Shown: piece by piece, positions 27,601-37,622 of the stretch | Layout of the letters: every line of letters begins with the position of its first letter | Position numbering within the stretch: the stretch's first letter is position 1 | Origin: Myxosarcina sp. GI1 | Lineage (GTDB): Bacteria > Cyanobacteriota > Cyanobacteriia > Cyanobacteriales > Xenococcaceae | DNA: 64,000 bases | Reading direction: 5' to 3' | Assembly (NCBI RefSeq): GCF_000756305.1 | Contig: NZ_JRFE01000006.1 | Span: 1-64,000, forward strand | Program-made: the position numbers and the translations under genes | The notes under the pieces: model-generated | The model's database searches: none | What the model saw: only the letters and a program-made list of their open reading frames with translations | Told to the model about the DNA's origin: nothing

Positions 27601-28098
27601 AACTGCTTGAAAGAAAGATTCGACCACATCTAATCCCAATTCTTCGGAGGTAGGAAAAGCATCCTGATCGCTGAGATAATCGCCAAATTTATCTTGTAAT
27701 TCGGTAAAAACTGTTGCGGTTCGGTCTAAGATTTCATCGCGGTCTATAGGAGCCTGACTAAATTCAGCGGTTAGAGGAATTCGCAAGCAGTCTAAACTTT
27801 CATAGAGTAATTTTCTGGTTTCGTTATCGATTACTAATTCTTTATTGTATAGGGCTTTAAAAACATCTTCCATTGAATGAGCTACGGTTTTGATGGTTTC
27901 CAAACCCACATTTGCCGCTCCTCCTTTAAGAGTGTGGGTAGCTCGCATCAACTTATTAACTCTCCTCGGTCGTTCGTTGAGGTCGGAAAGTTCGTCATTA
28001 ATAGCCAATAATTCTTCTTCAATGGTTTGCAATAGTTCTGGAGCTTCTTCTAAAAAATACTGATAGGCTTGGTCGCGAATACTAGGATCGGTAATCAT
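24676..28098 (-). CDS. pixL: CheA-type hybrid kinase with receiver (PixL-like)
   Basis: A 1140-residue chemotaxis kinase. HPt domain with phospho-His55 (ATHTLKGG); second HPt-like helical region; an acidic spacer at about 285-415 with tandem ~31-residue repeats (SLSGIWSIGAEDESTETAEA type); CheA dimerisation helices; ATPase with LLHLVRNSFDHGLES and GRGVGLDVV; CheW-like domain; and a C-terminal receiver (VVDDSSSLRK, VCDLEMPLMNG, YLVKPC). This matches Synechocystis PixL, which relays receptor signals to type IV pilus motors. It is the last gene of the pix-type run, 114 bp after the receptor. The start ATG lacks a strong ribosome site. Confidence 0.93.
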   Translation of the reverse strand: MITDPSIRDQAYQYFLEEAPELLQTIEEELLAINDELSDLNERPRRVNKLMRATHTLKGGAANVGLETIKTVAHSMEDVFKALYNKELVIDNETRKLLYESLDCLRIPLTAEFSQAPIDRDEILDRTATVFTELQDKFGDYLSDQDAFPTSEELGLDVVESFFQAVIPERIQELSVALASNDNKEIAETLRSQAEIFLGLAESLNLLGLAEISQTIITAIDTNPHQAAAITEAAIANLELAQKQVMEGDRERGGEPIPELQKFVSTLDASAIDESEAISTVEVEESESLSGIWGIGAEAESTETAEAITTEADEEKDTESLSGIWSIGAEDESTETAEAITTEADEEKDTESLSGIWSIGAEDESTETAEAITAEADEEDTEFLSGIWGIGAEDESTETAEATTIENQEEDSDLSQIWGMSEEVTEVTTNETRKDSTKEDSERAAEKAIVPSEVSVPAVAENSQISKSKTANRYGSFSSPGHQKPKQQPAVNQTVRVNLESLERLNDLVGELLIDRNKSVLKDEQIHYLVRELINKINHNEKVIEQLIGLIDEAQLSSHQKEILKDLPEKLQLLTDASNIEERKNINISKVENQNDLSKLLESAQTSNYEIIDLAEKIKTHNKQAKLDAQKQQRMLLNMRDELIETRMSPVGRLFNRFPRLLQQLSITHSKKTELSISGSHILIDKTIEEKLYDPLLHLVRNSFDHGLESNEHRVQMGKPETGTIFLRAYYQGSQTIIEVGDDGGGINIEKIKQKGIDKKLITPQEANSLSPSQLLEILFEPGFSTADKLSDLSGRGVGLDVVRSQIEAMNGTISIESIPQQGTTFALQIPLTLTIAKLMLTKAAGMTYALLIDAIERIVIPNNSQVQMFEGQKVLHWHTESGTDMIPVRQLSSLIEYPRTIAQRKPSESRLDNPILLLRRQGGLIGLEVDEVLGEQELVIRPLGSAIIPPSYIYGCSVLKDSSLTLVIDGAALLRDAQSKKDLVTQKAFLADVNFQALPGNSETPQLLPEASSLAKTLLVVDDSSSLRKTIAMSLEKISQEVIQADNGINALSKLQKSSEVELIVCDLEMPLMNGFQFLQALSQNSNLKDIPVIILTSRDSEKHRKLALQLGAVAYLVKPCAEPELFATINNILAQKSK
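26835..27250. repeat. In-frame tandem repeats of about 93 bp inside the cheA-like gene
   Basis: Four to five imperfect copies of 90-96 bp encode the acidic SGIWxIGAExESTETAEA unit. Copies two and three are nearly identical, others diverge, and the last ends in SQIWGMSEE. Unit length is a multiple of three, which explains long artefactual open frames on both strands. Confidence 0.9.
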
Positions 28099-28212
28099 CG
28101 TCGGAGAGTTCTCTTAGATATAACTGTAACTGCTGTTTAAACATAAAAAAGATGACTTCTGAAACGGATATTCTCAATCCGTTCCAGAAATTCAGCCAAA
28201 AAATTCAGACTT

Positions 28213-31200
28213 CTACTTGACTTTGAACTGAGAAACGCTGGCTTGTAAATTTTGTGCCAGTTGTTCTAGCTGTTGGAACGAAGCCGAAATTTTACTGGAA
28301 TCCTGGGTAGTTTCGTTAGCAATTTCTGCTACTTGCCCCATAACCGCAGTTACCGATTCTGCTTCTTGAGTTTGGGCATTAGCCGCAGAAGTAATTCCTC
28401 TAACCAAAGTACGAATTTCGGCAGTAGCGGTAACGATTTCGTTCAAACTCTTGCGAGTGGTAGTAACTAGATCGGTTCCCTCTGCTACCTGTACGACTCC
28501 AGCTTCCATTGCTGCCGCTACCTCTTGAGTTTCCTCTTGAATTTCTCTAACAAGTTTTTCAATTTCGGTAGTAGCTTCGCTCGACTGAAGCGACAAATTT
28601 CTTACTTCATCGGCTACTACGGCAAACCCTTTACCGTATTCGCCCGCTCTAGTAGCTTCCAGGGCAGCGTTTAGTGCTAACAGGTTGGTTTGAGTGGCAA
28701 AAGTACCGATGAGACTGACTACCTTAGAGATTTTTTGCGAAGAATCGCTCAAGCTTTTAACTCGCTTACCCGCTTCGGCTACGGTTTGCCGCAGACTAAC
28801 AATACTGTCTACCGTGTCATTCATTGCCGCATCGCCAGCTTGGACGGTACGATCTGCCTGTTCGATCGCCATTTCTACTCTTTGAGCATTGTTGGTAGTA
28901 ACAGTCGATGCATCGATCATTGCCTGGACGCGACTTAATGCCTGGTTTAGCTCCTGCAACTGTTTTTGAGATTGCAAGGATAGACCATCTACAGCATTAC
29001 TACTAGAACTAGTAGTTTGAGCGACCTGAGCGGCAGCTTCCTGCACCTGCATGACAATTCCTTTTAGAGAATCGAGTGTAGTATTATAAGCTCCAGCGAT
29101 CGTACCAATTTCGTTTTCTGTTACCTGAGCGCGAACGGTTAAATCGCCAGTAAATGCAGGTCTTACTGTCCGTAGCATTTCTACTGCCTGTTTTTGCAGT
29201 TCTTCTTTAGCGGCTCTCTCACGTTTGATAGTTGCTTCGAGTTCTGCTGATTGGGCTTGAATGCGGTCTAAATAAGTGGCTTGCTGGAGAGCGACTGCTA
29301 GCTGATTGGCAATTTGCACCATTAACTGAGTTTCTGTTTTTTGCCAAGCACGAGTACCCGAATTTTGGTAAATACCTAATAGTCCCCAAAGCTTCTCTCC
29401 CTGAAAGATAGGGACGAGAATATAAGCTCTTGCCTGATATTTTTCTAAGGACTCGACATAGCAGTCGGGAAAGCCTTGGGTGTAGATATCGTCTACGGCA
29501 GTAAACTTTTGACCTTGAGCGTATTTATTACCTTCTCTGGTATCTTCAAAATAAGTATCGGTGACGGTAATATCCTTAGTCCCCCACTTTCTGAGGATAC
29601 ACCGGTCGTTTTTGACGCGAGCATCCCGAACGACTTCTTCTAGTTCGCCGCCACTTTTTTGCTCTACCAGTAGCGATACCCAATCACCAGCGACAGATTC
29701 GGCTACTACCTGTCCGCTCCAGTCTTCTTCAAACTGATAGACGATACAGCGGTCGGCTTGTAAAACTTTGCGTACTTCTTTGGTGGTAACTTTAAAGATC
29801 GAATCGATATTTTGAGATTGTCTGATTTTATCGATTAGATCTGTAGTAGTTTTGGCACGCTCAGCAGCGATCGCCTGTTCTTTTGCTTGCTGTTTGAGCT
29901 TATTTATATACTCTGCTTGCTGGAGAGCTACAGCTAGCTGACTGGCAATCTGAATCATTTGTTCGGTTTCAGATTCTTCCCAAGTGCGAGTTCCAGAGTT
30001 TTGATAGACTCCCAATAGTCCCCAAAGCTCTTCTCCTTGAAAAATGGGTGCGATTATATAGGCTCTTGCCTGATATTTTTCTAAGGAAGAAATATAGCAG
30101 TCGGGAAATTTTTGCTTGTAAATATCATCGACGGCAGTAAATTTTTTACCTTTGGCATATTTACCACCTCTGGTACGCTCGAAATAAGTATCGGTGTCGG
30201 TAATATCGTCAACTGCCCATTTTCTTAAGATACAGCGATCGTTTTGAGTACGGTTGCCGCTAAGGACTTTATCTTCTTGCTGTTCTACCAGTAAAGATAC
30301 CCAGCCACCAGCAACCGATTCTGCTATTACCTGTCCGCTCCAGTCTTGGTTAAATTGATAGACGATGGCGCGATCGGTTTTGAGGACGTGGCGCATTTCA
30401 TCGGTAGCAACTTTAAAAATTTCATCGATATCCTGCGCCTTACGAATCCGCTCGATAATGCGATTGCTGGCTTTTTCCTGTTCTGCCTGTTTTTTAAAGC
30501 GATCGAGATAGCTAATTTGCTGGATGGCAATACCTACTTGTAAACCCAACTGTCTGACGGTTTCTACTTCGTAGTTTTGCCAGCGACGCGCTCCCGTATT
30601 TTGATAGACGGCAATCAAACCCCAGAGTTTTTTGCTAGCAAACATATTGCTGTCGCTAAGGAAGACAGGAGCGATAACATAAGCTCTCGCTTCCATCTGT
30701 TCTAGTAGTTCGATGTGACAGGCTTTATGATCGGTAAGATAAATATCTTCAACGCTAAAGCACTCACCATTCTTGTAGCGACCGCCTTTGGTATTTTGCA
30801 GGAAAGTATCTTCGATAAATGGAACCGTATCTAACAGGCTAGTCCATCCAGGAGCGACAGATTCGGCAATAAAATTACCACTATAATCTTCATTAAAGCG
30901 ATAAATCGCTACGCGATCGACATCGAGGATTTTTCTACCTTCGGTAGTAGCAATTTGAAAGGCTGCTTTTTCTTCTTTAGCCAATCTGACTTTTTCCAAG
31001 ATTTTAGATAGACTTTTTTCGCGTTTAAAAGTCTCATCCATCTGCTGACTTTGAAATTCTATGTTTCGCAAATAAGATGTTTGCTGTAGCGGTAAAACGA
31101 GGCGAGCGGCAAACTCTTTTACTTGCTTGACATCGGATTCTTGCCAGTTACGAGAACCAGAGTTTTGATAAACGCCTAGCACTCCCAAAAGCTGGTTATT

Positions 31201-32691
31201 GGCATGGATTGGAACTACGATATAGGCTCTTGCCTGCATTTGCTCGAATTTTTCTAATACCGCACGTGCTAGTCCTTTAGATTGGACATCGTTGGCAATG
31301 TAGTACGACTCAAATTCTCCGCCTTTAAAATGAAAGTCTTTATCTAATACCGAACCCATAGGATTCCAGCTAGAACCAAAGGATTCAGCCAAGACTTTCC
31401 CACTCCAGTCGGGATTGAAGCCAAAGACAGCGGCTCGATCTAGTTTCATCGAAGCGCGAACTTTGTCTAGCAAATTCTGCATTTGCTCTCTAGCTTCATT
31501 GTTGATTGAGGTTAAAAAATCTTGTTGCGAAAATTGCTCGAATTTTTTAGCCTGAAATTTCAGGTGACGAGTAGAGCTAATTTGCTTGAGGGGATGACTA
31601 AATCGCTCGGCATATTTTTGCATCTGCTCGATTTCTGCTGGTTGCCAATTACGAGGTTCCGAATTTTGGTAAACGGTAAGTATGCCCATTAAGCGATCGC
31701 CAGCTTTAACCGAAACAGCAATGTAAGCTTTTGCCTGTAAAGCTGCAACAGATTCTTTCAAACAGGGAGCGACATTTTGTGCATCGATATTGTTAACCAC
31801 GTAGTAGGGTTTGTGATTTTCAGTGGTGATAAAACAATCTTTGTTAAAAGAATCACCAGCTTTTGTCCACTGAGAATCTACTGACTCGGCTAATACTTCC
31901 CCACTCCAGTCAGGATTGAAACCATAAATTAGTACTCGATCGGCTTTCATAGACTGGCGAATCTCGTGCAGCATACGCTGCATCGTGTGATGAATTTCAC
32001 GATCGATAATTCCTACCAAATCTTCCGATCCTGACTGTAATTTAGGTAATGGAGGCTGCAAGGCGCGAGATAGTTCGATACTCAAGCGATCTAACAAATT
32101 GATTTCGTCTTCCTGCCATTGGCGCGGTTGGCTGCACTGTTGAACGACCAATAAACCCCAAACATTAGTAGCAGTATTGGCATTGTCGGGCAAAAAGGAA
32201 TCGAATACTATAGGAACGGCTAATGAAGATTTTATTTGAAATCCTTCGAGTAACTGTTTTTGGTACGGGGTCAAGCTACTGCTGGCAACGTTGGCGATCG
32301 CTACATAGCCTTTACTCTGATAGTCTGCTACCGATTGACCTCCAAAACAATTTCCAGGTATGGTTTGCTCTAAAGCAGGAGTCCATCCCGAAGTTAATGC
32401 TTCTGCTACTATCTGACCGTTGCTTTCGTCATCAAAACGATAGATAACAACGCGATCGGCTTTTAGTTCGCTCTGTATCGCTTTAGTAGTGTTGTTTAAA
32501 AGACTGTTGGAATCTTTTGACTGACGAATTCGTTGGAGCACTTTCCAAAGGCGTTCGCGCTCTTGCTTGAAAAGATTTTTTTTGATTTTTTGAACGATTT
32601 CAGTTTTAGAAGGATTGGCACTCGATTGACTACCATTTTCCAGGTTAGTTTCGGATGAATTTTCAGTGTGTAGTGTAGTTGATAAATCCAT
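28213..32691 (-). CDS. pixJ: Soluble multi-GAF methyl-accepting photoreceptor-like protein (PixJ-like)
   Basis: A 1492-residue receptor with no membrane segment. Six GAF domains in order, roughly residues 60-215, 230-370, 395-545, 560-725, 745-915 and 950-1130; then a HAMP-like piece ([15 protein letters not shown]) and a methyl-accepting signalling domain at about 1200-1490 with the hairpin tip around [15 protein letters not shown] and [15 protein letters not shown]4 has GGRYKNGE and [12 protein letters not shown], matching the red/green cyanobacteriochrome pattern whose Cys binds bilin. GAF5 and GAF6 have DCY in place of DCH, and GAF1 and GAF3 lack the Cys. It should control the PixL-type kinase. 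Synechocystis PixJ1 has two GAFs and membrane anchors, so this is an expanded cytosolic form. Confidence 0.92.
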   Translation of the reverse strand: MDLSTTLHTENSSETNLENGSQSSANPSKTEIVQKIKKNLFKQERERLWKVLQRIRQSKDSNSLLNNTTKAIQSELKADRVVIYRFDDESNGQIVAEALTSGWTPALEQTIPGNCFGGQSVADYQSKGYVAIANVASSSLTPYQKQLLEGFQIKSSLAVPIVFDSFLPDNANTATNVWGLLVVQQCSQPRQWQEDEINLLDRLSIELSRALQPPLPKLQSGSEDLVGIIDREIHHTMQRMLHEIRQSMKADRVLIYGFNPDWSGEVLAESVDSQWTKAGDSFNKDCFITTENHKPYYVVNNIDAQNVAPCLKESVAALQAKAYIAVSVKAGDRLMGILTVYQNSEPRNWQPAEIEQMQKYAERFSHPLKQISSTRHLKFQAKKFEQFSQQDFLTSINNEAREQMQNLLDKVRASMKLDRAAVFGFNPDWSGKVLAESFGSSWNPMGSVLDKDFHFKGGEFESYYIANDVQSKGLARAVLEKFEQMQARAYIVVPIHANNQLLGVLGVYQNSGSRNWQESDVKQVKEFAARLVLPLQQTSYLRNIEFQSQQMDETFKREKSLSKILEKVRLAKEEKAAFQIATTEGRKILDVDRVAIYRFNEDYSGNFIAESVAPGWTSLLDTVPFIEDTFLQNTKGGRYKNGECFSVEDIYLTDHKACHIELLEQMEARAYVIAPVFLSDSNMFASKKLWGLIAVYQNTGARRWQNYEVETVRQLGLQVGIAIQQISYLDRFKKQAEQEKASNRIIERIRKAQDIDEIFKVATDEMRHVLKTDRAIVYQFNQDWSGQVIAESVAGGWVSLLVEQQEDKVLSGNRTQNDRCILRKWAVDDITDTDTYFERTRGGKYAKGKKFTAVDDIYKQKFPDCYISSLEKYQARAYIIAPIFQGEELWGLLGVYQNSGTRTWEESETEQMIQIASQLAVALQQAEYINKLKQQAKEQAIAAERAKTTTDLIDKIRQSQNIDSIFKVTTKEVRKVLQADRCIVYQFEEDWSGQVVAESVAGDWVSLLVEQKSGGELEEVVRDARVKNDRCILRKWGTKDITVTDTYFEDTREGNKYAQGQKFTAVDDIYTQGFPDCYVESLEKYQARAYILVPIFQGEKLWGLLGIYQNSGTRAWQKTETQLMVQIANQLAVALQQATYLDRIQAQSAELEATIKRERAAKEELQKQAVEMLRTVRPAFTGDLTVRAQVTENEIGTIAGAYNTTLDSLKGIVMQVQEAAAQVAQTTSSSSNAVDGLSLQSQKQLQELNQALSRVQAMIDASTVTTNNAQRVEMAIEQADRTVQAGDAAMNDTVDSIVSLRQTVAEAGKRVKSLSDSSQKISKVVSLIGTFATQTNLLALNAALEATRAGEYGKGFAVVADEVRNLSLQSSEATTEIEKLVREIQEETQEVAAAMEAGVVQVAEGTDLVTTTRKSLNEIVTATAEIRTLVRGITSAANAQTQEAESVTAVMGQVAEIANETTQDSSKISASFQQLEQLAQNLQASVSQFKVK

Positions 32692-32750
32692 AATTTCTAC
32701 TAGTAAATAATTTAATTTTTGAGTTTTAGTGTTTAAATTAATTCTGTATT

Positions 32751-33332
32751 TTAGCTACGATAAGAGTAGTTGAATTCAGTCTTCATTGAGAAAAAATTAA
32801 AAATTTCTCTGGCATCAATGGACATAATTATTTGATTATTGGTGTTAGTAAAATAACCTTGCAGAAAAGGTATTACTTCGGCTGAAAATAATTCCGAAGA
32901 AGGTAACTTAAACTGTTCTGTTTCATATTCGACTAAATTATCAATTTTTGGGACAACAAAACCAATAGACTGTCCTCGATCTTCGACCACCATAACTAAT
33001 AATTCACGTTTTTCTGCGTCTGAATCTAGTGAGGGAGGATAACCCAAAAGATTTTCTAAATCTACAATCCAAAGCATTTCGCTGCGCCAGCTATAAGTTC
33101 CCAAAATACAGTAAAACATCTGCGGAACGGGCAAAATATCGTCTGTAGAAACAGTTATTACTTCAGTAACAAGTTTTGCTTCTAATAAAGCGATATCACC
33201 TGAAGCAGCTAAAGATTGAGTTCGCTTTTCACCCAACTTAAATTGCAAATATTTACGAACTGGTTGGGAAAAGTTAGTTGCTTTTGTAGCAAGGCTAAAT
33301 GACAGTGAGTCAGATGTGGATGAACCTAACAT
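32751..33332 (-). CDS. pixI: CheW-like adaptor (PixI-like)
   Basis: A 193-residue CheW-domain protein with a variable 25-residue head. The beta-barrel fold is indicated by [21 protein letters not shown] (split pattern), [13 protein letters not shown] and [18 protein letters not shown]. It links receptor and CheA-type kinase in a signalling array. It lies between the CheY-like and receptor genes, exactly the position of pixI in Synechocystis. Spacing is 24 bp after the CheY-like gene and 59 bp before the receptor gene. Confidence 0.88.
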   Translation of the reverse strand: MLGSSTSDSLSFSLATKATNFSQPVRKYLQFKLGEKRTQSLAASGDIALLEAKLVTEVITVSTDDILPVPQMFYCILGTYSWRSEMLWIVDLENLLGYPPSLDSDAEKRELLVMVVEDRGQSIGFVVPKIDNLVEYETEQFKLPSSELFSAEVIPFLQGYFTNTNNQIIMSIDAREIFNFFSMKTEFNYSYRS

Positions 33333-33356
33333 ATTAACTTTTGAAAATATCTTTAT

Positions 33357-33722
33357 TTAAGCAGTAATCAGCTGTTGAACTTTATCAATTAGTTCATCGC
33401 GGTTTACGGGTTTGGCAATATAAGCATCTGCACCAACTACATCGCCCCAAATTTTATCGGCTTCTGTAGACTTAGAAGAACAGAGAATAACGGGAATTTT
33501 TTTAGTATCGATATCTGCTTTAAGACTGCGGCACATTTCAAAACCACTTTTACCACCCATTACCACATCTAAAACAATTAAACTGGGCTGATATTGACTC
33601 AATTTTTCCATTGCTTCTTCGGCACTATTTACATCGAGTACCGTTAATCCCATTTGTTCTAAATAAGTAGTTATTACTCTGCGATCGGTCAAACTATCAT
33701 CAACTACCATGACTTTACTCAT
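33357..33722 (-). CDS. pixH: CheY-like response regulator (PixH-like)
   Basis: A 121-residue stand-alone receiver: acidic pair in VVDDSLTD, phospho-Asp in LIVLDVVMGGKSG, Ser in LCSSKS and Lys in IAKPVN. AGAGGA upstream supports the start. In the Synechocystis pix set PixH is one of two regulators acting on the pilus motors; the position here is the same. It lacks any output domain. Confidence 0.92.
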   Translation of the reverse strand: MSKVMVVDDSLTDRRVITTYLEQMGLTVLDVNSAEEAMEKLSQYQPSLIVLDVVMGGKSGFEMCRSLKADIDTKKIPVILCSSKSTEADKIWGDVVGADAYIAKPVNRDELIDKVQQLITA

Positions 33723-33819
33723 GATTAAATTATTCCTCTAAAAAATAGCAATACTGTTAGCTTTAGAGTTCCCCAAAACTTTATGAAACTAACTGGTGAA
33801 TTTACACAAATTAAAACTT

Positions 33820-35031
33820 TTACTCTGTTACTAAGCTTGAGTTGTTAGAAGCTATAAATTTATTAACTTTAGATGAAGTTTTTAAATTTTTTTCTATAGC
33901 AGCGATGATTTTTTCTATTTCTATAGGTTTGGCAACAAAAGCATCTGCCCCAACAACTTTGGCTCTCATGCGATCGACAATACCATCATTGCCAGTTAAA
34001 AAGATTATAGGAGTATTTTTAAGTTTGGAAACTCTTCTAACTTGAGCACAAATTTCATAACCGTTGACTACGGGCATGCCGATGTCTAAAAAAATCAGGC
34101 TGGGATTATCTTTGATTAAAGCAGGCAAAGCCTGTAATGGTTCTTGAATACTGATAAAGCGATATCCTTGCTTGGTAATAATCTGTTCCATGATTTTACA
34201 GATTTGAGGACTATCATCAACACAAGCAATTAATGGAACGTTGCTATCATTTTGCTGCTGCCGAGTAGATAGCTGGGTCATATGTCTGGGAGGTTCGATA
34301 TCTTTTACTTCCAGTAAAGTTAAAAGACCCTGTTTAATATAAGGAACTAAAGTATAAGAGAGCTTATGTACCTCTTTGTCCATTCGATAGCTCAAATCTC
34401 TTAAAGTTTGTCGACCATCTAACAATCTTAAGAAATTTTGGTAGACAATACCCGATACTTCTTCGCGTAGCTCATTCTGTTTATTCATCATAGGAGCTAA
34501 ATTTGGCGACCAATCTGCAAGTCCTTTTTGCTGCCACTTTAGCCAAGTTTGTAGGGCGGTATTAAGAGTATCTTCAATGTCGATTAAAGCAACCGATCTT
34601 GATGTAGTTGAGACTAGAAATGAAGAAGCAGACTTAGGTTCGAGCGAAATTTTTAGAGATCTTTTGCTTTCGATTTGTAGTATATCAAATAAACATTCAA
34701 TTGCTCTTATTTTTATTAGTTCGCTGGCATTTTCTTTATCAATTAATTGTTTTTCAAACAAAAATTTTAAAATTGAATAATTTGGACATTCATTCTCGTT
34801 AAAATTTTTTACTTCGAGTTCTTTCCAGTTGACATGAGGGCAGTATTTATCAATAGCTCTTTTCCAGGCGCGATTGGGATGTATGCCGCCACTAGTCCAA
34901 ACTAAGCGTCCCAAACGCAAACAGATATACCATGTTGTTATTTGCTCAAACTGTACGATGATTTTACCAGTAAACTGTTTTTGTTTGAGATAAATTAATT
35001 GATGATAAAATTTACCTTGAACTTGATTCAT
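33820..35031 (-). CDS. PatA-like response regulator (PATAN + REC, PixG-like, copy 2)
   Basis: A 403-residue protein. Residues 1 to about 240 form the PATAN/DUF4388-type effector region (KQFTGKIIVQFEQ, LGRLVWTSGGIHPNRAWKRA). A winged-helix-like stretch (DGRQTLRDLSYRMDKEVHKL) follows, then a receiver at about 265-385 with CVDDSPQICK, LIFLDIGMPVVNGYE, LTGNDG and AFVAKP. PATAN regulators in cyanobacteria bind the pilus extension ATPase PilB and steer phototaxis. It is a tandem duplicate of the next gene, with the receivers far more alike than the N-terminal regions. Confidence 0.92.
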   Translation of the reverse strand: MNQVQGKFYHQLIYLKQKQFTGKIIVQFEQITTWYICLRLGRLVWTSGGIHPNRAWKRAIDKYCPHVNWKELEVKNFNENECPNYSILKFLFEKQLIDKENASELIKIRAIECLFDILQIESKRSLKISLEPKSASSFLVSTTSRSVALIDIEDTLNTALQTWLKWQQKGLADWSPNLAPMMNKQNELREEVSGIVYQNFLRLLDGRQTLRDLSYRMDKEVHKLSYTLVPYIKQGLLTLLEVKDIEPPRHMTQLSTRQQQNDSNVPLIACVDDSPQICKIMEQIITKQGYRFISIQEPLQALPALIKDNPSLIFLDIGMPVVNGYEICAQVRRVSKLKNTPIIFLTGNDGIVDRMRAKVVGADAFVAKPIEIEKIIAAIEKNLKTSSKVNKFIASNNSSLVTE

Positions 35032-35292
35032 GACGAATTAAGGATTATGTTTTTTGCAATCCTCGGTGACAATTCAATATTAATACAGATAATCTGTAAA
35101 CGACTTGCTTTTCAAACAGCGAAACATTTACACCAAAATGGTTGACGCATTAAAACTATCAACTAAAAGTTTTAGACAACGTAACTTTAGTAATATTTAC
35201 TATTCTAAAGATGAAGCGAGCGAATGCAAATAGTAAATACACCGAAAACAATATAAAAAGGTTCAAACTATAAGTTTTTTAGCTGCTATGTA

Positions 35293-36483
35293 TTAGTTTG
35301 TTTTTGTACCATAGGCTATTTCCTGAGTCAAATATTTTTCAATAACGTTATTAATCTTACTTATTTCTATAGGTTTACTCAAAAAATCTGATGCGCCTGT
35401 AACTTTTGCTCTCACGCGGTCTACAATACCATCGTTGCCAGTTAAAAAGACTACAGGAATGTCTTGTAGTTTAGAAACTTTTTTAATTTGCAAACAAACT
35501 TCGTAGCCATTTACTACGGGCATTCCAATATCTAAAAAAATTAGCTGGGGATTAACTTTAATTAACGTTGGCAATGCTTGTAAAGATTCTTGAATACTAA
35601 CAAAGCGGTAGCCCTGTTTGGTAATAATTTGCTCCATAATTTTGCAAATTTGTGGGCTATCGTCTATGCAGGCAATAAGTGGAGCAATAGAAGTACTAGA
35701 AGGAACTGCTGCCGAAGCTGCGGTTTTTGAATTGTACTGAGGGGGATTGATGTCTTTGACTTTTTGCAAAGCTAGCAACTCTTGACGAATGTAGGGGAGT
35801 AGAGAAACTGCTAGCTTGCTTACTGGTCTGCCCATTAGATAACTCAAATCCCTAAGTGTTCTTTTGCCATCTAATAGTTTGTGAAAATTCTGATAGATGT
35901 CTGGCGATACTTCCTCTTTTAGCTTTTCTGAGTTGTGTATGGTAGGAGCTAAATTAGGAGATACATTTTTAAGTCCTATTTGCTGCCAATTTTGCCAATC
36001 TCGTTCGGCTTCATTAATAAGCTCTTCAATACTTACCAAAGAAATTGACCTTGTCGAAGCTGAAACCAAAAAAGTAGAAGCTGAAGTGACCTCAGTGCTA
36101 ATTTTTAAACTTTGTTGGGTTTCTAACTGTAATAGATCGAATAAGTTTTCTATAGCTTTGACTCTAACAATTTCAGTTGCCGTTTCGGGTTTAATTAGTT
36201 GTTTTTGAATTAAAAAATTTAGAATGCAATAATTTATACGCTCAAAAGTTTCAAGATTTTCTAGTTTCAGTTCGTTCCAGTTTACTTGAGAGCAATATTT
36301 ATCAGTCAGTCTTTTCCAAGATCGATTGGAATGAATTCCGCCATCGCACCAAACCAGTCTTCCCAAACATAAATATATATACCAAGTAGTTTTTGGGTCG
36401 AACTGTACGATAATTTTGCCCGTAAATTGTTGTTGGCTGAGATCTATTAACTGATGTGAAAATTCACTCTGCATCTGATTCAT
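35293..36483 (-). CDS. pixG: PatA-like response regulator (PATAN + REC, PixG-like, copy 1)
   Basis: A 396-residue PATAN-receiver protein at the head of the pix-type run. It shares QQFTGKIIVQFDPKTTWYIYL, LGRLVWCDGGIHSNRSWKRL and a receiver with ACIDDSPQICK, LIFLDIGMPVVNGYE and FLSKPIE with the adjacent copy. The gap to the second copy is 261 bp, so each may have its own promoter. A duplicated PixG could split control over forward and reverse turning, but that is inference. Confidence 0.92.
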   Translation of the reverse strand: MNQMQSEFSHQLIDLSQQQFTGKIIVQFDPKTTWYIYLCLGRLVWCDGGIHSNRSWKRLTDKYCSQVNWNELKLENLETFERINYCILNFLIQKQLIKPETATEIVRVKAIENLFDLLQLETQQSLKISTEVTSASTFLVSASTRSISLVSIEELINEAERDWQNWQQIGLKNVSPNLAPTIHNSEKLKEEVSPDIYQNFHKLLDGKRTLRDLSYLMGRPVSKLAVSLLPYIRQELLALQKVKDINPPQYNSKTAASAAVPSSTSIAPLIACIDDSPQICKIMEQIITKQGYRFVSIQESLQALPTLIKVNPQLIFLDIGMPVVNGYEVCLQIKKVSKLQDIPVVFLTGNDGIVDRVRAKVTGASDFLSKPIEISKINNVIEKYLTQEIAYGTKTN

Positions 36484-37030
36484 GGCATTTTATAAACTAC
36501 AGTTTTAAATCTTTTATAGCACTTAACATTTCTTAAAGATCTATATTTTTTGAATTTTACAGAAAATTTATTCTAACAATACAACAGCATTAATATTATT
36601 TGTTAGCGGGCATCATTTTATACTGTAAATAACCGAACAATAATAGAAAATTTACTTAAATAAATACTTTATTAAAAAAGTTATATCTAAATTTCCATAA
36701 TTATACTTAGAGAAGCTGTAATTAATACCATTTTTTAAAAGAGTATTTTTACAAAATTGTATGCTTTAAAAAAAATACAAAAATTTGGTTTAAATATCTC
36801 CTCATTTTCCTGGTTCCTTAATTCTCTATCGATAGCGCGATCGAATTTTTAAAACATACTCTTGAAAAGTGATGGTGTAACGAGGGGACGGAGAGGAAGT
36901 TTATTCGTAGAAAAATTACTCAGTCCCTTTTTCTCCCAATCTCCCAGTCTTTTTTTATTTTCTAAGTTTCATAGCTTACAGCTTTCTTAGTATTTAAATT
37001 GACTTTTGAAAATGAGATCGAATAGTCAAC
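36484..37030. other. AT-rich intergenic region upstream of the pix-type cluster
   Basis: 547 bp, very AT-rich, no supported gene, repeat or RNA. It must carry the promoter of the minus-strand pix-type run. Confidence 0.5.
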
Positions 37031-37540
37031 TTAGTTTTTGCATCCTAAACTATCTCTTGTAGATACTCCCGTTGTGGGATTGACACCATCCGCTCTTTTA
37101 CAGAGAAGATATATTTGGTAGCGGTCTAAAATTGCGTTAGTAAAATCTGCACCATCAATAGTAGTACCGTCAAAAGAGGTACTTGTAGCTACAGCTTCGC
37201 GAAAGATAGTGTTAGTTAAGTTTGAATTATCTAAAGCTACTCGATCCATTAGAGAGCTAGTAAAATTAGCTCCTGATAGATTGGTATTGATAAAAGTTGC
37301 TTTGGTCAAAATTGAATTGCTGACATCAGAGCCTTCAAAAGTGCTGCCTCGCGCATCAGCAGCAGCAAACACCGCGCCTACTAAATATTTATGAGAAAAG
37401 TCGCGATGGCGTATTTCGCTATAAGTATAGTTAACCGTATTTTCTTGAGCTAGAGCAGGACGAGCATCGAGCAATAGCCAGATTATTGCGATCGCCACTA
37501 CCAAGAGTAAGCTTAGTAAATATCGAATAGTTAAAAACAT
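37031..37540 (-). CDS. Exported pentapeptide-repeat protein
   Basis: A 169-residue protein with an N-terminal signal peptide (hydrophobic [17 protein letters not shown], cleavage likely after PALA). About fourteen pentapeptide repeats of the A(D/N)LxX kind follow (e.g. [38 protein letters not shown]), forming a right-handed beta-helix. The tail has two Cys (YLLCKRADG and SLGCKN) that could form a disulphide. Short lumenal pentapeptide proteins of this shape are conserved in cyanobacteria and plastids; the role is unclear. It is likely thylakoid-lumenal or periplasmic. Confidence 0.88.
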   Translation of the reverse strand: MFLTIRYLLSLLLVVAIAIIWLLLDARPALAQENTVNYTYSEIRHRDFSHKYLVGAVFAAADARGSTFEGSDVSNSILTKATFINTNLSGANFTSSLMDRVALDNSNLTNTIFREAVATSTSFDGTTIDGADFTNAILDRYQIYLLCKRADGVNPTTGVSTRDSLGCKN

Positions 37541-37622
37541 ATTTTTTAAAGTTAGTCGTTTTGAATAATAATTATCTTAAAACAGCGATCGCGTTTTTTT
37601 GTCGTTACTAATATTTAAATCT

